Shown: positions 46,690 to 59,215 of the stretch, piece after piece
How the letters are laid out: each line of letters opens with the position of its first letter
Numbering within the stretch: position 1 is the stretch's first letter
Assembly (NCBI RefSeq): GCF_000150275.1
Contig: NW_002060947.1
Span: forward strand, 8,216,043 to 8,280,042
Direction: 5' to 3'
DNA: 64,000 nt
Source of the DNA: Trichoplax adhaerens
Lineage: Eukaryota > Placozoa > Uniplacotomia > Trichoplacea > Trichoplacidae
Translations under genes and position numbers: made by a program
The notes under the pieces: model-generated
Database searches by the model: none
Seen by the model: the letters and a program-made list of their open reading frames with translations, nothing else
What the model was told of the DNA's origin: nothing

Positions 46690-49600
46690 ATGGAAAATAT
46701 GCCAGTAAGTAGTATGAAAAAGAGTGCATGGACACCTCGGTCCTCACCTGCAAATGAAAAGGTACGATATACACATAGCCTTGGATTAATTCTCTGCAGG
46801 CCATTTACATATTTCGAAAAGAAATTGAGATAGTTTAGATGCTTATACTGATATCGAATACTGTATTCATTTCAACTAATATATATGACTCTATTAGATA
46901 CCGTACTTTCTTTGATTTAATATCTTTATTTAATTTCGATAATCAGCAATGGAATCGGTATCTTTGTATCTATTAAACTCTCATTAAATTATTATTTTTT
47001 TTTTTAGCTATATTTAGAGCGTGTAGAATTGGTTGGCCATTGGGTTAGTTACTCTCAATTCTTGTAAAATGATTTTCAGACTTATGTAAAAATAAAAATG
47101 ACGGATGCTCAAAATTATCGCCTTTGCTTAAGCCCTAGCATGAAAAATGTGTAAATTAGCAATGATAGGGTAGACCTAAAATTTCTTTAACGTAACTACA
47201 GATGGTAAAGTAGGAAGGAGATCATTGTGAACCGCAATGTTGTCCAAGATTTTATCCTAATAGTCAAATAGTCAAACATAATACTCGCTAAAATTACTCT
47301 ACCTAGTACTACAGTGAGCTCCATTTCACTAATGTAATTTGATCTTCAGAAGTTTCCTGATTACCTTGAATACGTCTACTGTATTGTTAATCTTCTGCTG
47401 CTTGAACATTCGCTCTGTTTTCTCATCAAACTAGTTTGATATGTGGTCTGATGTTCAAAGAAAACGCTTTCTCGATTATATCCTACATCGTAGTAAACGA
47501 TCGCAATTGCATTTTGTCGAAAGTTGGTGCGATCACCGTGTTGCTCGTCGAAACCTTGACTTCACCAATCATTTGCCTCGATTTCTTTCGCTGTATATCT
47601 TTTCTTTCTTGGATCCCCGAAGTCTATGCCGAGCTGCTATGGTTTCTTGGAATTGGAAATTTCTAGCTGAACAAGATGCTATTTGGATGCCTAAATGTGT
47701 CCGATATGGTTGGTATCTTCCTTATGCTCCTAGCAGTAGGGAATATGGAGCATGGAAATTTCATTACTTGGCATGCATGACATCGTTGCAAGTCGAAGCT
47801 CCAAGTCAAGATGTGGTTAGTGACAACACCTTATCATAAGACGCTTTGAAACTTAACGTAACCTTTAATGAGCGATATCTATACCTAGATGGTATCTCAC
47901 AATTACCAGAATCTCTTCTTTTTTTGTATTACTCCGAGCTGTGTGTCGAATAACTTATTCGTGCTTTGTTAGGTTGAAATGTATCGACAATTTAACGAAG
48001 TAACACTAGGTGATCATAAATATAGAGGTGAAAAGCAAGGTCGACGAAGTAAAAGTCCAACGAAAATGTCAAGGAAATGTAAGTCCAGCAGTAATCATAA
48101 TCAGCCATATAGTATGGATAGTACGAACTGATAATATGGTGTAATTTAATGATTGTATGAAATCTTAAATTACCAATCAATTTTTCAAAACAACAGCAGT
48201 TGAAGGTCAGCCCTGGTTGGATCCAGATCCTGTTCCTAAAGAAACTCATTTTCAATTCAGCGAAGACTATGATCCTCATACACCATTCAGTGCTGCCCCT
48301 AATTCGTTATTATTAAAGTCTACTGGGAAGCAACGAAGATCAAAAATAGAAGATGTTCCTTCCAAATCATATCAGGTATAATTAAGGATTTAGTTTAATC
48401 AAACTCAAGACAATAAATCAACTTTTATCTAATAATTTAAATTTTTATATCTTAAACTAAATATCAAGGTTGGTGCACCATATGAAGATCCAGAATTATC
48501 ACCGAGGAGTACTTTGTCGAGTCATATTGTTAGAGAAAGCTCCAAGAATCTATTGCTTAATACTGATTATCGTGGAGACTTTCGCATTAAATCAAAAAGG
48601 TAAAACATAATGCCGATGCTATACCATCAATATTGGCTATCTTATAACATTGAACCATTATCGTAATAATATAATTCCCGTATCAGACATGATCTATCAG
48701 GAGGATTTTATCCAAAACTACCAACAAATCAAAGAGATTTGAGAGCATTGAGTTTGGTAAGCTAGTATCTGAATTCGCTACCATATACGCATATTGTAAC
48801 TCAATTATTATTTGTTCTTTTGGTTTCCAATTTGCTTTTTCATACAGAACTTTCCTAATCATGCTAATCCTCGCGTCATTTTTATATCCTCAAGAATTCC
48901 AGCAGCAGAAGTAAGTCTTTTATTTGGTTTATCTTTTCATTTATGATCAAGAACTTTAATAATAGCTCTCTTCTGTATTCTTCTATCTAATTAAAATTTT
49001 ATACTGGATAGCTATTACATGAAGCAGTTATGTTTGGGGTTCTACCAATCGTCTACAGTTATAACAGTACAACTTTAGAAATTTTACTCCAACAATTGCA
49101 CTACGTTCTAAACGGAAGACAGGCTAGGTAACTGGCATGATATTCATAGCCTATTTAAGATAATGTTTGAGTTGTAGTTGACGGAAATTTTTCGCGCAAT
49201 TCATATAAAAGTTAAAGCATGATATTCAAAGTGTGTATTTCTTCTTGCAAATCAGGAGTATCGGATTTTTTGTCCATTATCAACATCCGGGTCAAATTAA
49301 TCTAGTAGCAGGTATGCTTAAACAGAATTTAGAGGTGCAAATTGTGTAGTCATTAATATTAATAGACAAAGCAATTTTTATGAATTCTTTTTAGATAATT
49401 AACAAATTTAAACGTGATTTTAATAGATAAAACAACCTCTGTAAAATCCTTATCGCAAGCGGACATTAAAACATTTTGGGAAACATTATGTGGATTTGTT
49501 GTAGCTGCCGACATTGGTGGTCATGTTGATATTTTTACACCTCTTGCCGATAGTGGTGAGAAACTTTGTTTCTAAGCCGAGGCATTATAAACTTACAGCT

Positions 49601-52600
49601 ACACAACTAATATTTCTTTCGTACGGGCTAACATTACTATTTACAATAATTGACAATTCTAAATATAGAAGAGGGAATGGAGCTTATATTACAGTTAGGA
49701 ATAATTACCGGCATGCAATTCTCAGCTCCAAGTTGTGTTGCGGAATCTTTTATTGATGGTAAGGCACTAACTTAAACTTGGTATTTGAAGCGATCTCTCC
49801 TGTTTTTATTTAAATAGCTAATCATTTGGCGATATTTAATTAATGTAGTAAATAGTGACTGGCTCTTAACTCCGGGCGGAGTTACACCGCCTGCTCTGTA
49901 TTTCCATTTACAAAAGTTAGCAACCTGGTCTTATGTATCGCAACAAGTCAAAGTAAGTACAGGATGTCATTGGAATTTTTACCTTATGCTATATTAAAAG
50001 CATTATTATTGCTAGCTATTTTGAGTAGTCATTAAATCTACTTCAAACTAGTATTAATTCTGATTTCATAATGCTGATTCTTGCAGGAGGCATCGGAATC
50101 TGTACAGAAACACCTTAGTTTATACATCGATCAGCAAAGAAAAGACGTCATTTCTAAGCTTACAGGCAAAATTATATTTGATGCCATGTCTCTGGGCGAA
50201 GTTTATCAAACATCCAAGATAGGAAATCTAATTCGAGATGCTATAATTTCTTTGTCGTCAGCAGAAAATCAGGTTTATCAGTTGTTTAATCATCATTATT
50301 TACCTCTCCAATTATATTGCTAGAAGAACGTGGACAAATTCTAAAATTGATAATTATAATTACCGGATGTAGGATAAAGTTGATACGGCGGCTTATATTG
50401 CTGATTATTTACAAGGCCGACGGGAGAAGGAAGAAAAGAAGAAGAAGAAAAAGAAGAAGAAGGAAAAGGTAGGATAGTAATTAATCAATACAGAAGAAAT
50501 TTAGCATCTCCCGATTTTGCATAACTAAATCATCTATCAAAAGAGGACATTTGACACATTATCGTACCAGCGGAAGTGATGGTGCTAGTGAAATCCAACA
50601 TATGCGTATAATTTACTTAGAATTGTTATTTATTCTGCAGACCAACAACGATGAAGACCATGCAGAAGAAGAAGATCAACGTCTAGAAGAAGAAGAAGAA
50701 ACTGATCATGATGATAAGCAAGAAAAAATAGAGGTCTCCTTCTCCTGACTATTGCATGTATCTAAATTTATGATAGCATGATAAAAATATTGCAGATCAA
50801 AGTAACTTATGGACATATGAAGGGATAAGTGTTTGACTTGTCTAATGCTACATCTTTTAGCATTCAAAACTACCGCAATTTTATTACCAACCAATAACAA
50901 TTAGTCCAAATTTTATGTCGATTTACAGTTGTAATAAGTCTCCTAATTTATTTTGTAAAGGTTGAGCTTGACAAATTAACGGTACATGCTACCAATTTCA
51001 ACTCAGAAATGCCTTTCTTGTTTTCTGAATTAATTATTTACTTTATGTTATATAGGAAGAAGACAAGAAATCGGAAGAGAGGAGAACGTTAATTGTACAT
51101 GAATTATTTTCAACGGAATTGAATTATATGCGAACTCTAGAGATTATTGAAACCGCTTTTGTTAATCCACTTAGAGCAGCAATGGGTTCAAACAAGTAAG
51201 CAATCACAAATTGTTATGTAATATATTTTAGCTATTTATGATTAAAGTGATTACTGGTTTGAGAAAATAATTATTTGAAATTGAAATTTGATAGACCAAT
51301 AATTAGCTCCTCCAACATTCAACTCATTTTTGGCGATATTTTGGCAATTTTGAATATTAGCAGGTAGTTTATGGCATAGTTTAATATTTCTAACTTACAT
51401 TTAACTAAGAAAGTCGTTTCCTAATGTAGCGAATCTTTCTTGAGGCTAAGATGATTGTAAAAAATTAAAATGTTACAGACTTATGAGTATTGTCACTTTT
51501 CATCAATTACAGAGGTTTATTAGAAGATCTTACTCCTAGAGTTCGATCGTGGACTTCAGAACAAGTTAGTATTGGTATATTTTAGATTGATCGATACATT
51601 ATTTCAAGTTCCGAAGTATTCATCAAAGAGATATGATAAGTTCTAATCAACTTTAAGTTCTTAATTAAACTTCAAACTGATCATCACCAATCAATACTGA
51701 TAGGTTATTGGCGACATTTTCCGAAAGTTTACTGTGAAATTGAAAACGTATACCAATTATATTAATAATTATACGGTGACATTATCGACCATTGAAAAGG
51801 TTAGGGATTTGACAGTAAAATAAAAATATCATTTATGGATCTAAGGTCTAAAAATGGCGTGGAATTATGACTAATTTTGCCAATTTTTGCAAACTGAGCA
51901 TTCCAGAAATAATTTTATAGCCTTCGTTACACAGTAGATGGTCTTATTGATGAGGTTTTAAAAAGACATAATTCTAATTTAACTTCTTGTATTATTTTTA
52001 TGCTTTTATTTCTTTACGGAATATGCTTGGATTGTGGCTATCTTAGTGTCAAGAACAATTTCCAGGGTTTCGAGTATTTTTAAAGAGGACGGAACGGAAA
52101 ACACAGACCAAAATGCTTAGGTAAGGTTCTGTTGTGAACACCTTTGTGTCAATAATATTATTTCCGGTTTGACAATTGCTCTACGCTTAAATTAGTTAAT
52201 TTACAACCCTCATTTTCAGTTACGTGTACATTAGAGTTGTTACCAGTATTGCATTAAATTAAAAAGTAAATAGCTGTAAACGTTAGTAGTAAGTCTTTAT
52301 TGCATTACAACAATTAGTTCGTCGATATATTGACATGATATAAGCCGCAACTCCATCGATTTTAAATATTCACTGAAATTTTATAACAGAAAGAATACTG
52401 CTGCTTAATATTCATACTAGTACATATAGCTTTCTTAAACAGAATAGTAAGATCAGCGAAGAACTTTTACTTATAAAGTACAAAAATTAATATATTAATT
52501 GTTCATTTATGGTCAATATTTTCAGCTTAAATGAGTTGCTAATCCTGCCCACTAATCGTATTGAAGGGTCAGTACTAGACTTGAATACTTCACGTTGTAT

Positions 52601-54332
52601 AAATTTCTAAAATGAAATAGAATTAGTACCATTGCTACCAACTGCATTTACACTAATTTTAATTTCCATTCTAATTTGAAAACCATTAGCTATGTCAAAT
52701 TATTGACAGCTCTGGCTAATCAAGCCCCTCCAAATCATCCTGATCATAAGGAATTACCACTGCAAATTAAACAATTACAGCATGTTTTAAGCTTTATTGC
52801 AGAGGTGCAGCATCATCTTATAAACTTAGCTATAGTCAAATTATTTACAATCAATACTAAATTTAGTAATTACTTTTAATACAGGCAAGAGCTCGTGCAG
52901 AACGAGATAGAAAAATGATTGCATTACAAAAAAGAATTGAAAATTGCCCGGTACAATAATAATAATAATACTAGATTAGAAATTTTGTTCGGATAAATGA
53001 TTATAATTTTGAATGAGTAAGATTTTATTACTTTACCATCAATCTAGACCTTGATTGAAGGAAATAGACACTTTATTACTGAAGAATGTGTTACAAATTT
53101 GAAGTGTATACACGGTGATAAAGAAGATATTAAGCCAGAATCTAGGCAAGTTTTTGCAAAAATATGACTTTATTCTTGTACTTTTATCAGCTCGAAATGA
53201 TTTTCTTAACTGCTATTCTGCTTTAGGCTGTATTCACCTATCGAAGATCTTGGATTATTATTATTTAACGATGCTCTAGTAGTAACTCATCGAAAGTCGC
53301 GCTACTTTCCATTTATTCGAGCAGTTGAACAAACAGATAAGTAAGTGACTTTATTACTATCTTCTATTTATAAACTTATAAATGCATATTAATGGAGATA
53401 TCCGATAATGTATATGATGAATTTCATTTTAATTTATTTTCCATTAGCTATATCTTTTTTCTGTCTATGAATTAAGCTTTTATTTGTTCCTTTTGCAGAT
53501 TTTTCGTTTCTGTGGCATTAATTCGATTAACGGTTGATGATGTAGCCGATACAAAATGTAAATATTTTTTTTCTACATTCTAAGCAATAAGAACTAGCCA
53601 TTGCTAGACCATATATATTCAAGTCTAAATTTGGATTTAACGAAGCAATCATAATCTACCGATAGTTTTGCTAAGACTGAACTTGATTCCTGTAATAGTA
53701 CGCTAATTTTTCCTTATTTTAGCTAAGTTTACGATATATTGTAGTTAGATTGAGAACAGAGGGCTACAAAATTCGGGCTTTATACGTAAATACTTGAGAT
53801 ATTGAGGCATGATTTCCTAGCACATTATTTGATTGGAAGACTGTAAATATTCGATTACTGGATCATGTACATTTAAATCCAGATTTGAACATAAGGAAAC
53901 CATCATAGCCTAACTGCAATTTTGCTAATGCCCGAACACGGCTTCTGCAACAGTATGCTCATTGTCCTTTACTTCAGCTAAATTTACATTACATCTAACT
54001 TAGAGTGTTACAAAAAATCATGCTCTATCGTCTTGAGATGCTGACTTTAATTAAATATTGAATTAGTTACTGTATAATCATATAATTCCCTTTTCATGAA
54101 TGACAGAAACAAGGTAGTCTTCTTGTTACCTTAGTTACATGAACGTACATGAAATCGAAGTAAGCAATAAAGGATTACTATATTTTATATTCATATAGAT
54201 GCAAAAAATGTTTTCAAGATGTCAACGCCAAAACGAGAATGGATATGCCAAGCATCTTCACCTGAAGCAAAATGGCGATGGATATCTATATTAGAAAAAT
54301 CGATTGATAATGCAATAGAAGTTGAATCTTAA
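46690..54332 (+). CDS. ECT2L: ECT2L-like RhoGEF with N-terminal F-box, 27 exons
   Basis: A 965-residue protein assembled from 27 in-phase exons: 46690-46761, 47008-47043, 47435-47815, 47973-48078, 48197-48375, 48469-48599, 48687-48756, 48848-48910, 49012-49127, 49256-49311, 49427-49555, 49669-49758, 49849-49952, 50087-50272, 50373-50468, 50641-50733, 51056-51195, 51513-51564, 51704-51799, 52047-52120, 52526-52567, 52690-52804, 52885-52950, 53048-53145, 53227-53340, 53499-53557, 54199-54332. Order: F-box (about 83-121, LPRFLSLYIFSFLDPRSL), a central domain (about 326-447, possibly DUF4347), a Lys/Glu-rich linker (about 575-645), Dbl-homology GEF domain (about 646-825, HELFSTELNYMRTLEIIE, LLILPTNRIEGY) and a PH domain to the end. 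It should activate a Rho GTPase; the F-box suggests a link to SCF ubiquitin ligase. Length matches vertebrate ECT2L (about 900). The ATG at 47441 is internal; the upstream two exons supply the start. Confidence 0.9.
53146..53226 (+). other. GC-AG intron in the ECT2L-like gene
   Basis: The exon ending TCTAG at 53145 is followed by gcaagt, a standard GC donor context; the 3' side is ctttag. Splicing restores AG|G (arginine) and the frame into LYSPIEDLG of the PH domain. GC-AG introns are a known minor class of U2 introns. Confidence 0.8.
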
Positions 54333-55439
54333 CTGCTATTAAATACTAGAGCAGAATACTTATAAGTGTTGGATATGGTGATTCGGGAAGATAGATAATA
54401 CGAGTTACAGGAAATACTACAGCCATTCTTTCTTTCTGCTTATACAATTTCTAATACCATATTATAAATACTTTATTCGATGATAGGTTGCAGATAAGAG
54501 CAGCCAAAGACATAACTCGATTTTTGTAGACTAGATTGATTCTTGCGTATCTCCATCAATCTCCAGCCAATACAGCTATGTATATCTATATAAATTCAAG
54601 GTTTTAAAGAAAATTTTTCTGAAAATAATCGATTATAATTATTTAAAGGTAAAATTTTGTTTTACGGCAATAATGAAAGACTATTCTATAATGAGAATTA
54701 CTAACTTGCAATTAATTTAAAACAATTTATTAATTAATTAATTAATTATTGATACCTAAAGAACAGATATAGTATGAATTAGTTGAAATATGGAACGATA
54801 CGGGTCGACTTTATGATATCTTTACAAGATCTTAATGATTTACCGTTTTTTCAATTTCTTATATCTCTTTAACTTCGAGCTATCAATAAAAATACGCATA
54901 ATTTATGGCATACTCATGGCAATAAGAATGTATCGTTAAAGCTGTTGTAATATATAATATATAATACAAACCAAAGAATAACTAGAATTAACCGACCTTG
55001 TATTACTACAAAATATAGGCATAGTGTGAGTAAACTATAATATGAGCTACACCAGTAATTAACCAACTAGAAGAGTTTTTAAATATTCATAGGATATTTG
55101 AATGGTTAAGTATTGACCATTCATCCAATTAGAATTTAATACCGTTCTAGTCTAATTTGTTTGGACTATTATTGTTCTATCCTCAGCAATATCTTGAATT
55201 TGCCAATCATCATGGAATGAAAAGAGCATTGTTATGACCATTTTATGTCAAATTTTAATAATCAATAATCTGGTTTTTAGTTGCGTGATTAAAGCATGCA
55301 TGATATGGATAGAAAAAATTCCCATTATCATTTTATCGAACAACCAAAGAGGTTAATAGGAATTAATAGTAGGATTGAAAAAATTGATCAGAAACATTAG
55401 CTATCATAATCTTTATACTCTTCAAATTCTCCATATCAT

Positions 55440-56720
55440 GGCAAGTTGCTTTGAAGTAAAATCAAGTCATAAATACAATTATCAAATTGTCAATATCATA
55501 ATTGTTGGTCATTCTTTGAATGAAAAGATTAAAATCTTTTAGATTTCTGGGTAAGCAATTCGAATATATCTACTACAGAATATAGACATAGAGTCTCGAA
55601 TGGCGTGATACTATAAACGCGTGCATAATTCTTTCGGACTTGCCGATCAATAATACAATAGTTAAGATAATCGTAAAGGTTTGATAAAGTGATTTTAATG
55701 CTCTTGTTATATTCTATTTTAAAATAATCTAGTAAAACAGTATAAGTAAGGAATTGCATTATTATTTAATTATCCATATCAAAAATATTCCACTATCGAA
55801 TAGCAAGACTATATGAATTTCTTACGGGCTAGCTAATCAAAATTGTAGAATCTGCGGTAATTGGAAAGATTATCCAGATTTTCAAGATTTTTGAATTCTA
55901 CATACTATTGTACGCTGATTTCAAATAAAATCAAGTCATTTACACCACTACTAATGGCCAATATCTTAAATATCAATCAATGAGCTTGAAGACGGAAAAC
56001 CTTATAGATCTTTAAAATTCGATCCATGTACATGTTACGTTACATATGCTTTCAATAATATTCTTGACAGTGGCGTGATATAAGCTCGTGCGTAGTTCTT
56101 CTAGGCTTGTCAATCAATAATTAATAAAACAGTAAGGATAATCGAAAAGAAAAGATGAGATGTAATTTTAATGGACATGCAGCTTTCATCTTTTTAAAAG
56201 CTGATGAAAAGTAAAATCAATGTATTATATAATTGTGTGACTATCTATATCCAAAAATATGCCAGCCTATTACTGAATTGCAAAGTAGAGAATCCTACAG
56301 TCTTTATAAAAGCAAACATGAAAATGTGATTTTTGGAAGCGTAATTAAAACGTTCCTAATTGTATTGACTTTACCATTCGACAAGGACTACATTGTCTAA
56401 GATAATCAATAAGATGTAATGACATTGATTTTTATACACTCCTAATTATCGGTTTTACTTGAGCCTATTTCTACTAGAATTACAGAATCCGCACACTCGC
56501 TTAAATGTTTATATCAGGAGATGTTCGGTGTCGATAAAAAAGCAAAAGGCAGAAGAGCTTTTGCACCAAGATAGCAATTAAAAGCAATAGATGCACATAA
56601 GCTGCAGAATATAGCCCCTAGAGTGATTAAATTGTGTAGATTTTAGACATAATTATCATAATATTATGTTTAGAATAATCAAAAGGATCTGATAGAATGA
56701 TTTTGAAGCACTAGGACTTT
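55440..56720. repeat. Degenerate tandem array, about 470-510-bp unit, roughly three copies
   Basis: aaaatcaagtcat boxes at about 55458 and 55926, and a box reading like tggcgtgatactataaacgc at about 55599 and 56071 followed by related cttgccgatcaataat and aagataatcg boxes. A weaker third copy is seen near 56600-56710 (gctgcagaatatag, aataatcaaaaggatctgat). Copies are old and diverged. Confidence 0.55.
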
Positions 56721-58329
56721 TCTTGCTGCTATCTATTGCAAGTCGAGTTTTAACTAAAATTTCAGGATAAACCACGTACATTTGCGGCAATCATCGTAAG
56801 GTTACTGAACCGCTATATACAAGCTCATAAGATAGATCTCCTTGCGTATAACCAGGTAGGCTGTTCATTCGGTTTAAAATCTGGTTAATTAAGATTATGA
56901 ATTGTGAGCTAGAGCAGACAGCAGCGATTCATTGATACTAATCTCAGGAATTGACTTTTAAATGAAAGGAGTTCTTTCTAAGGTATATTTAAGACCGAAA
57001 CCAAGCTAGTCAGCTATCCAGTTACGGATAGACATTGTTAATTTATTTAAGAATTTTACCTCTCCGCTATATAGTAGGAGAGCTCGAGAAAACTTGCAGT
57101 TTTACTTTTTTATATCAAATTATTAGTACTTTTGCGACAATTGGATAAATGATTAAACACGGTATGATATCTCTTAATAAACTGGTATCATCAAAGTTAA
57201 CGGATGTTAACCGTATTGATATAGTTATAAATTAATCAATTATTCAATCGTGATTTCGAATTTATTCATCCTTGGCTAGTCCGAAAGGATGAGATTGCTT
57301 GTAAAAATTATTAATATTGATCCAATTGGTATTTATTATTAGGTACGATCAAATTAAAATTCTTTACTAATCATCATTAAATCGTGTAAACTAAGCTTTG
57401 GTTTGTGCATAGATCAAGATTAAAATTTATCGCTAATGTCCTATAAAATGATAGAGAGATTGTTTAAGTTTTAATAATACTATTAGATCAGTATCCTATA
57501 GTATAATGAATACCTAACTATGCCATCTTGCCTAAACGCTAGCTAAGGTTCCAATCAGTGTAAATCACTTGTCTAGCAGAAGCAGATCTCTTGCCACTGT
57601 AGTTTGGATACTGCCTCTTTCATTAGAGTATCGGTTAAATATTAGCGAAACGTTAAGGCAAAATACTGCCAAATCACTTAAGTATTCCACCTGGTGATAT
57701 AATATCATTGAATATGGAGGCGTCTCTTTGAATGAATATGGTTGCCATTGAGATATTTATTATTAATCATGTTGAATTGGGTATTGTTCTTTTTCAATCT
57801 CAAATTACTGAAGCATGAAGTCTATAGTATTATGTACTTAAAAGTATAATAGCCGAAATTGGCAACAGATGGTAATTAAGAGTAAAGAGATTGTGAAAGA
57901 AATACTTCAATGGTTAGAATATCGAATTCAGGAAGTGATGAAAAGGATACCTAAATAATTAATTAAAATATTGTCATAAATAAATAACATACAACACCTA
58001 CTCGGTCAAAGGCTATTTAATTTTAATAAATATACAACTGCAGATTACCTTTAATCGATTTAGATTTGATCGACCCTGTTTAATTACTGCGTTGAAGTAG
58101 ATATTAGAGAGCTGTCGAAAAAACAGGATTCTGAACATTACAGTTTTCAAAATTTCGAGAGTCGTTTCATCCGAAATTCTGGTAGCAAACATTCATGATA
58201 TTGATTGCTTTTAGGTAAAATTGATTCTTGAAAATAAGCTTATTGTAATAATATGGACAACAAACTTTTATAACCTTATTAGAATTGATAAAATATTTGA
58301 TCAGAAATGTACCGTACAGGATCGTGGTA

Positions 58330-59010
58330 GGAAATAAAGCTAATCGATAAATTAATTTTATTGCCAGGCACATTGGAAAATTCGCTGCTTAATACATTAA
58401 ACATCAGTCTTTTTTGCCTAATCAATTACTCATTCACCATTTGTCAAATTGGTAATTTTATAAAATTTTTGATAAAATTTATACCTAGTATAGGCAAAAA
58501 CAAATTGGAAGACTGATTTGAAAACTTAAAGTGACTTTATTCTAGAACGAAGCTGTTAACAATATTGATCACTATCAGGTAAACTTATTCAAGCTATTTC
58601 TAACGAAATAAAAATTAGCATGCTAATTTTCAAAAGAAATAAGAGTAGTAAATTAATTGGTCGATTTGTTAAAAATAAACCATCCGAAATAAAATTATTT
58701 CTAGTGCGTAAATTTAATCTAATTTTTTAATGTAGATACAACTGGTGAAAGGTAAAAACAAATTGGTTGGATGCGCGTACTTGCTCGCAATATTTAGTTA
58801 TTTCCAATAGTTCTAATTTCCTTCAAAGAAACGGTTGATGAAATCTGATTTCCAGGTAGGATATGTGTTCTATATTTAAAAAGGAATTAAGTTTGCGGCT
58901 CAGACTTCAAAGAAATTTTAAAAGAAAAGTAAATTCACTAGTAGATATGTACTAAAATAAACTTCTTCCGAAAAGAATCTAATTTCTATAGCGGATGCCA
59001 TCTACTCTTT
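58330..59010. repeat. Degenerate tandem array, about 300-bp unit
   Basis: Related boxes: ataaattaattttattgcca near 58347, gtaaattaattggtcgattt near 58648, and gtaaattcactagtagatat near 58930, with taaaccatccgaaa / taaacttcttccgaaa pairs. The aggtaaaaacaaattgg-like box also recurs. Similarity is weak, so borders are approximate. Confidence 0.45.
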
Positions 59011-59077
59011 CTAGCTATAGTCGTTGCGGAATATTGGAAAGAAATCAATTTAGCAACGTGATATATTGGAAAGTGTC

Positions 59078-59085
59078 TATAAAAG
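59078..59085 (+). promoter_or_regulatory. Candidate TATA box of the orphan membrane-protein gene
   Basis: TATAAAAG 131 bases upstream of the ATG. A leader of about 100 bases would result. Confidence 0.4.
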
Positions 59086-59215
59086 AGCCGTTAAACAGAT
59101 TTAACCTCTTAACGAAACTTCTTTCAACAAAAATCTGATCCCAACTACTTAAATATCTTCTTATTTGTGCTGTTTGCACTGATTTATTCCCATCCAAAGC
59201 TAGAGCGAATAAAAT

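Larger units (their letters stand above)
54333..59077. other. Large AT-rich intergenic region
   Basis: About 4.7 kb with no recognised gene. It is occupied largely by degenerate tandem repeats, two of which are listed separately. Open frames of 60-76 codons on the minus strand (55529-55759, 58167-58373) lie within or beside those repeats and have no domain signature. Confidence 0.5.

Noticed and set aside
47441-47839. F-box exon as a free-standing 132-residue gene starting at 47441
   Set aside because: The exon has an acceptor at 47434, a donor at 47815, and in-phase exons on both sides; translation past 47815 is intron sequence.
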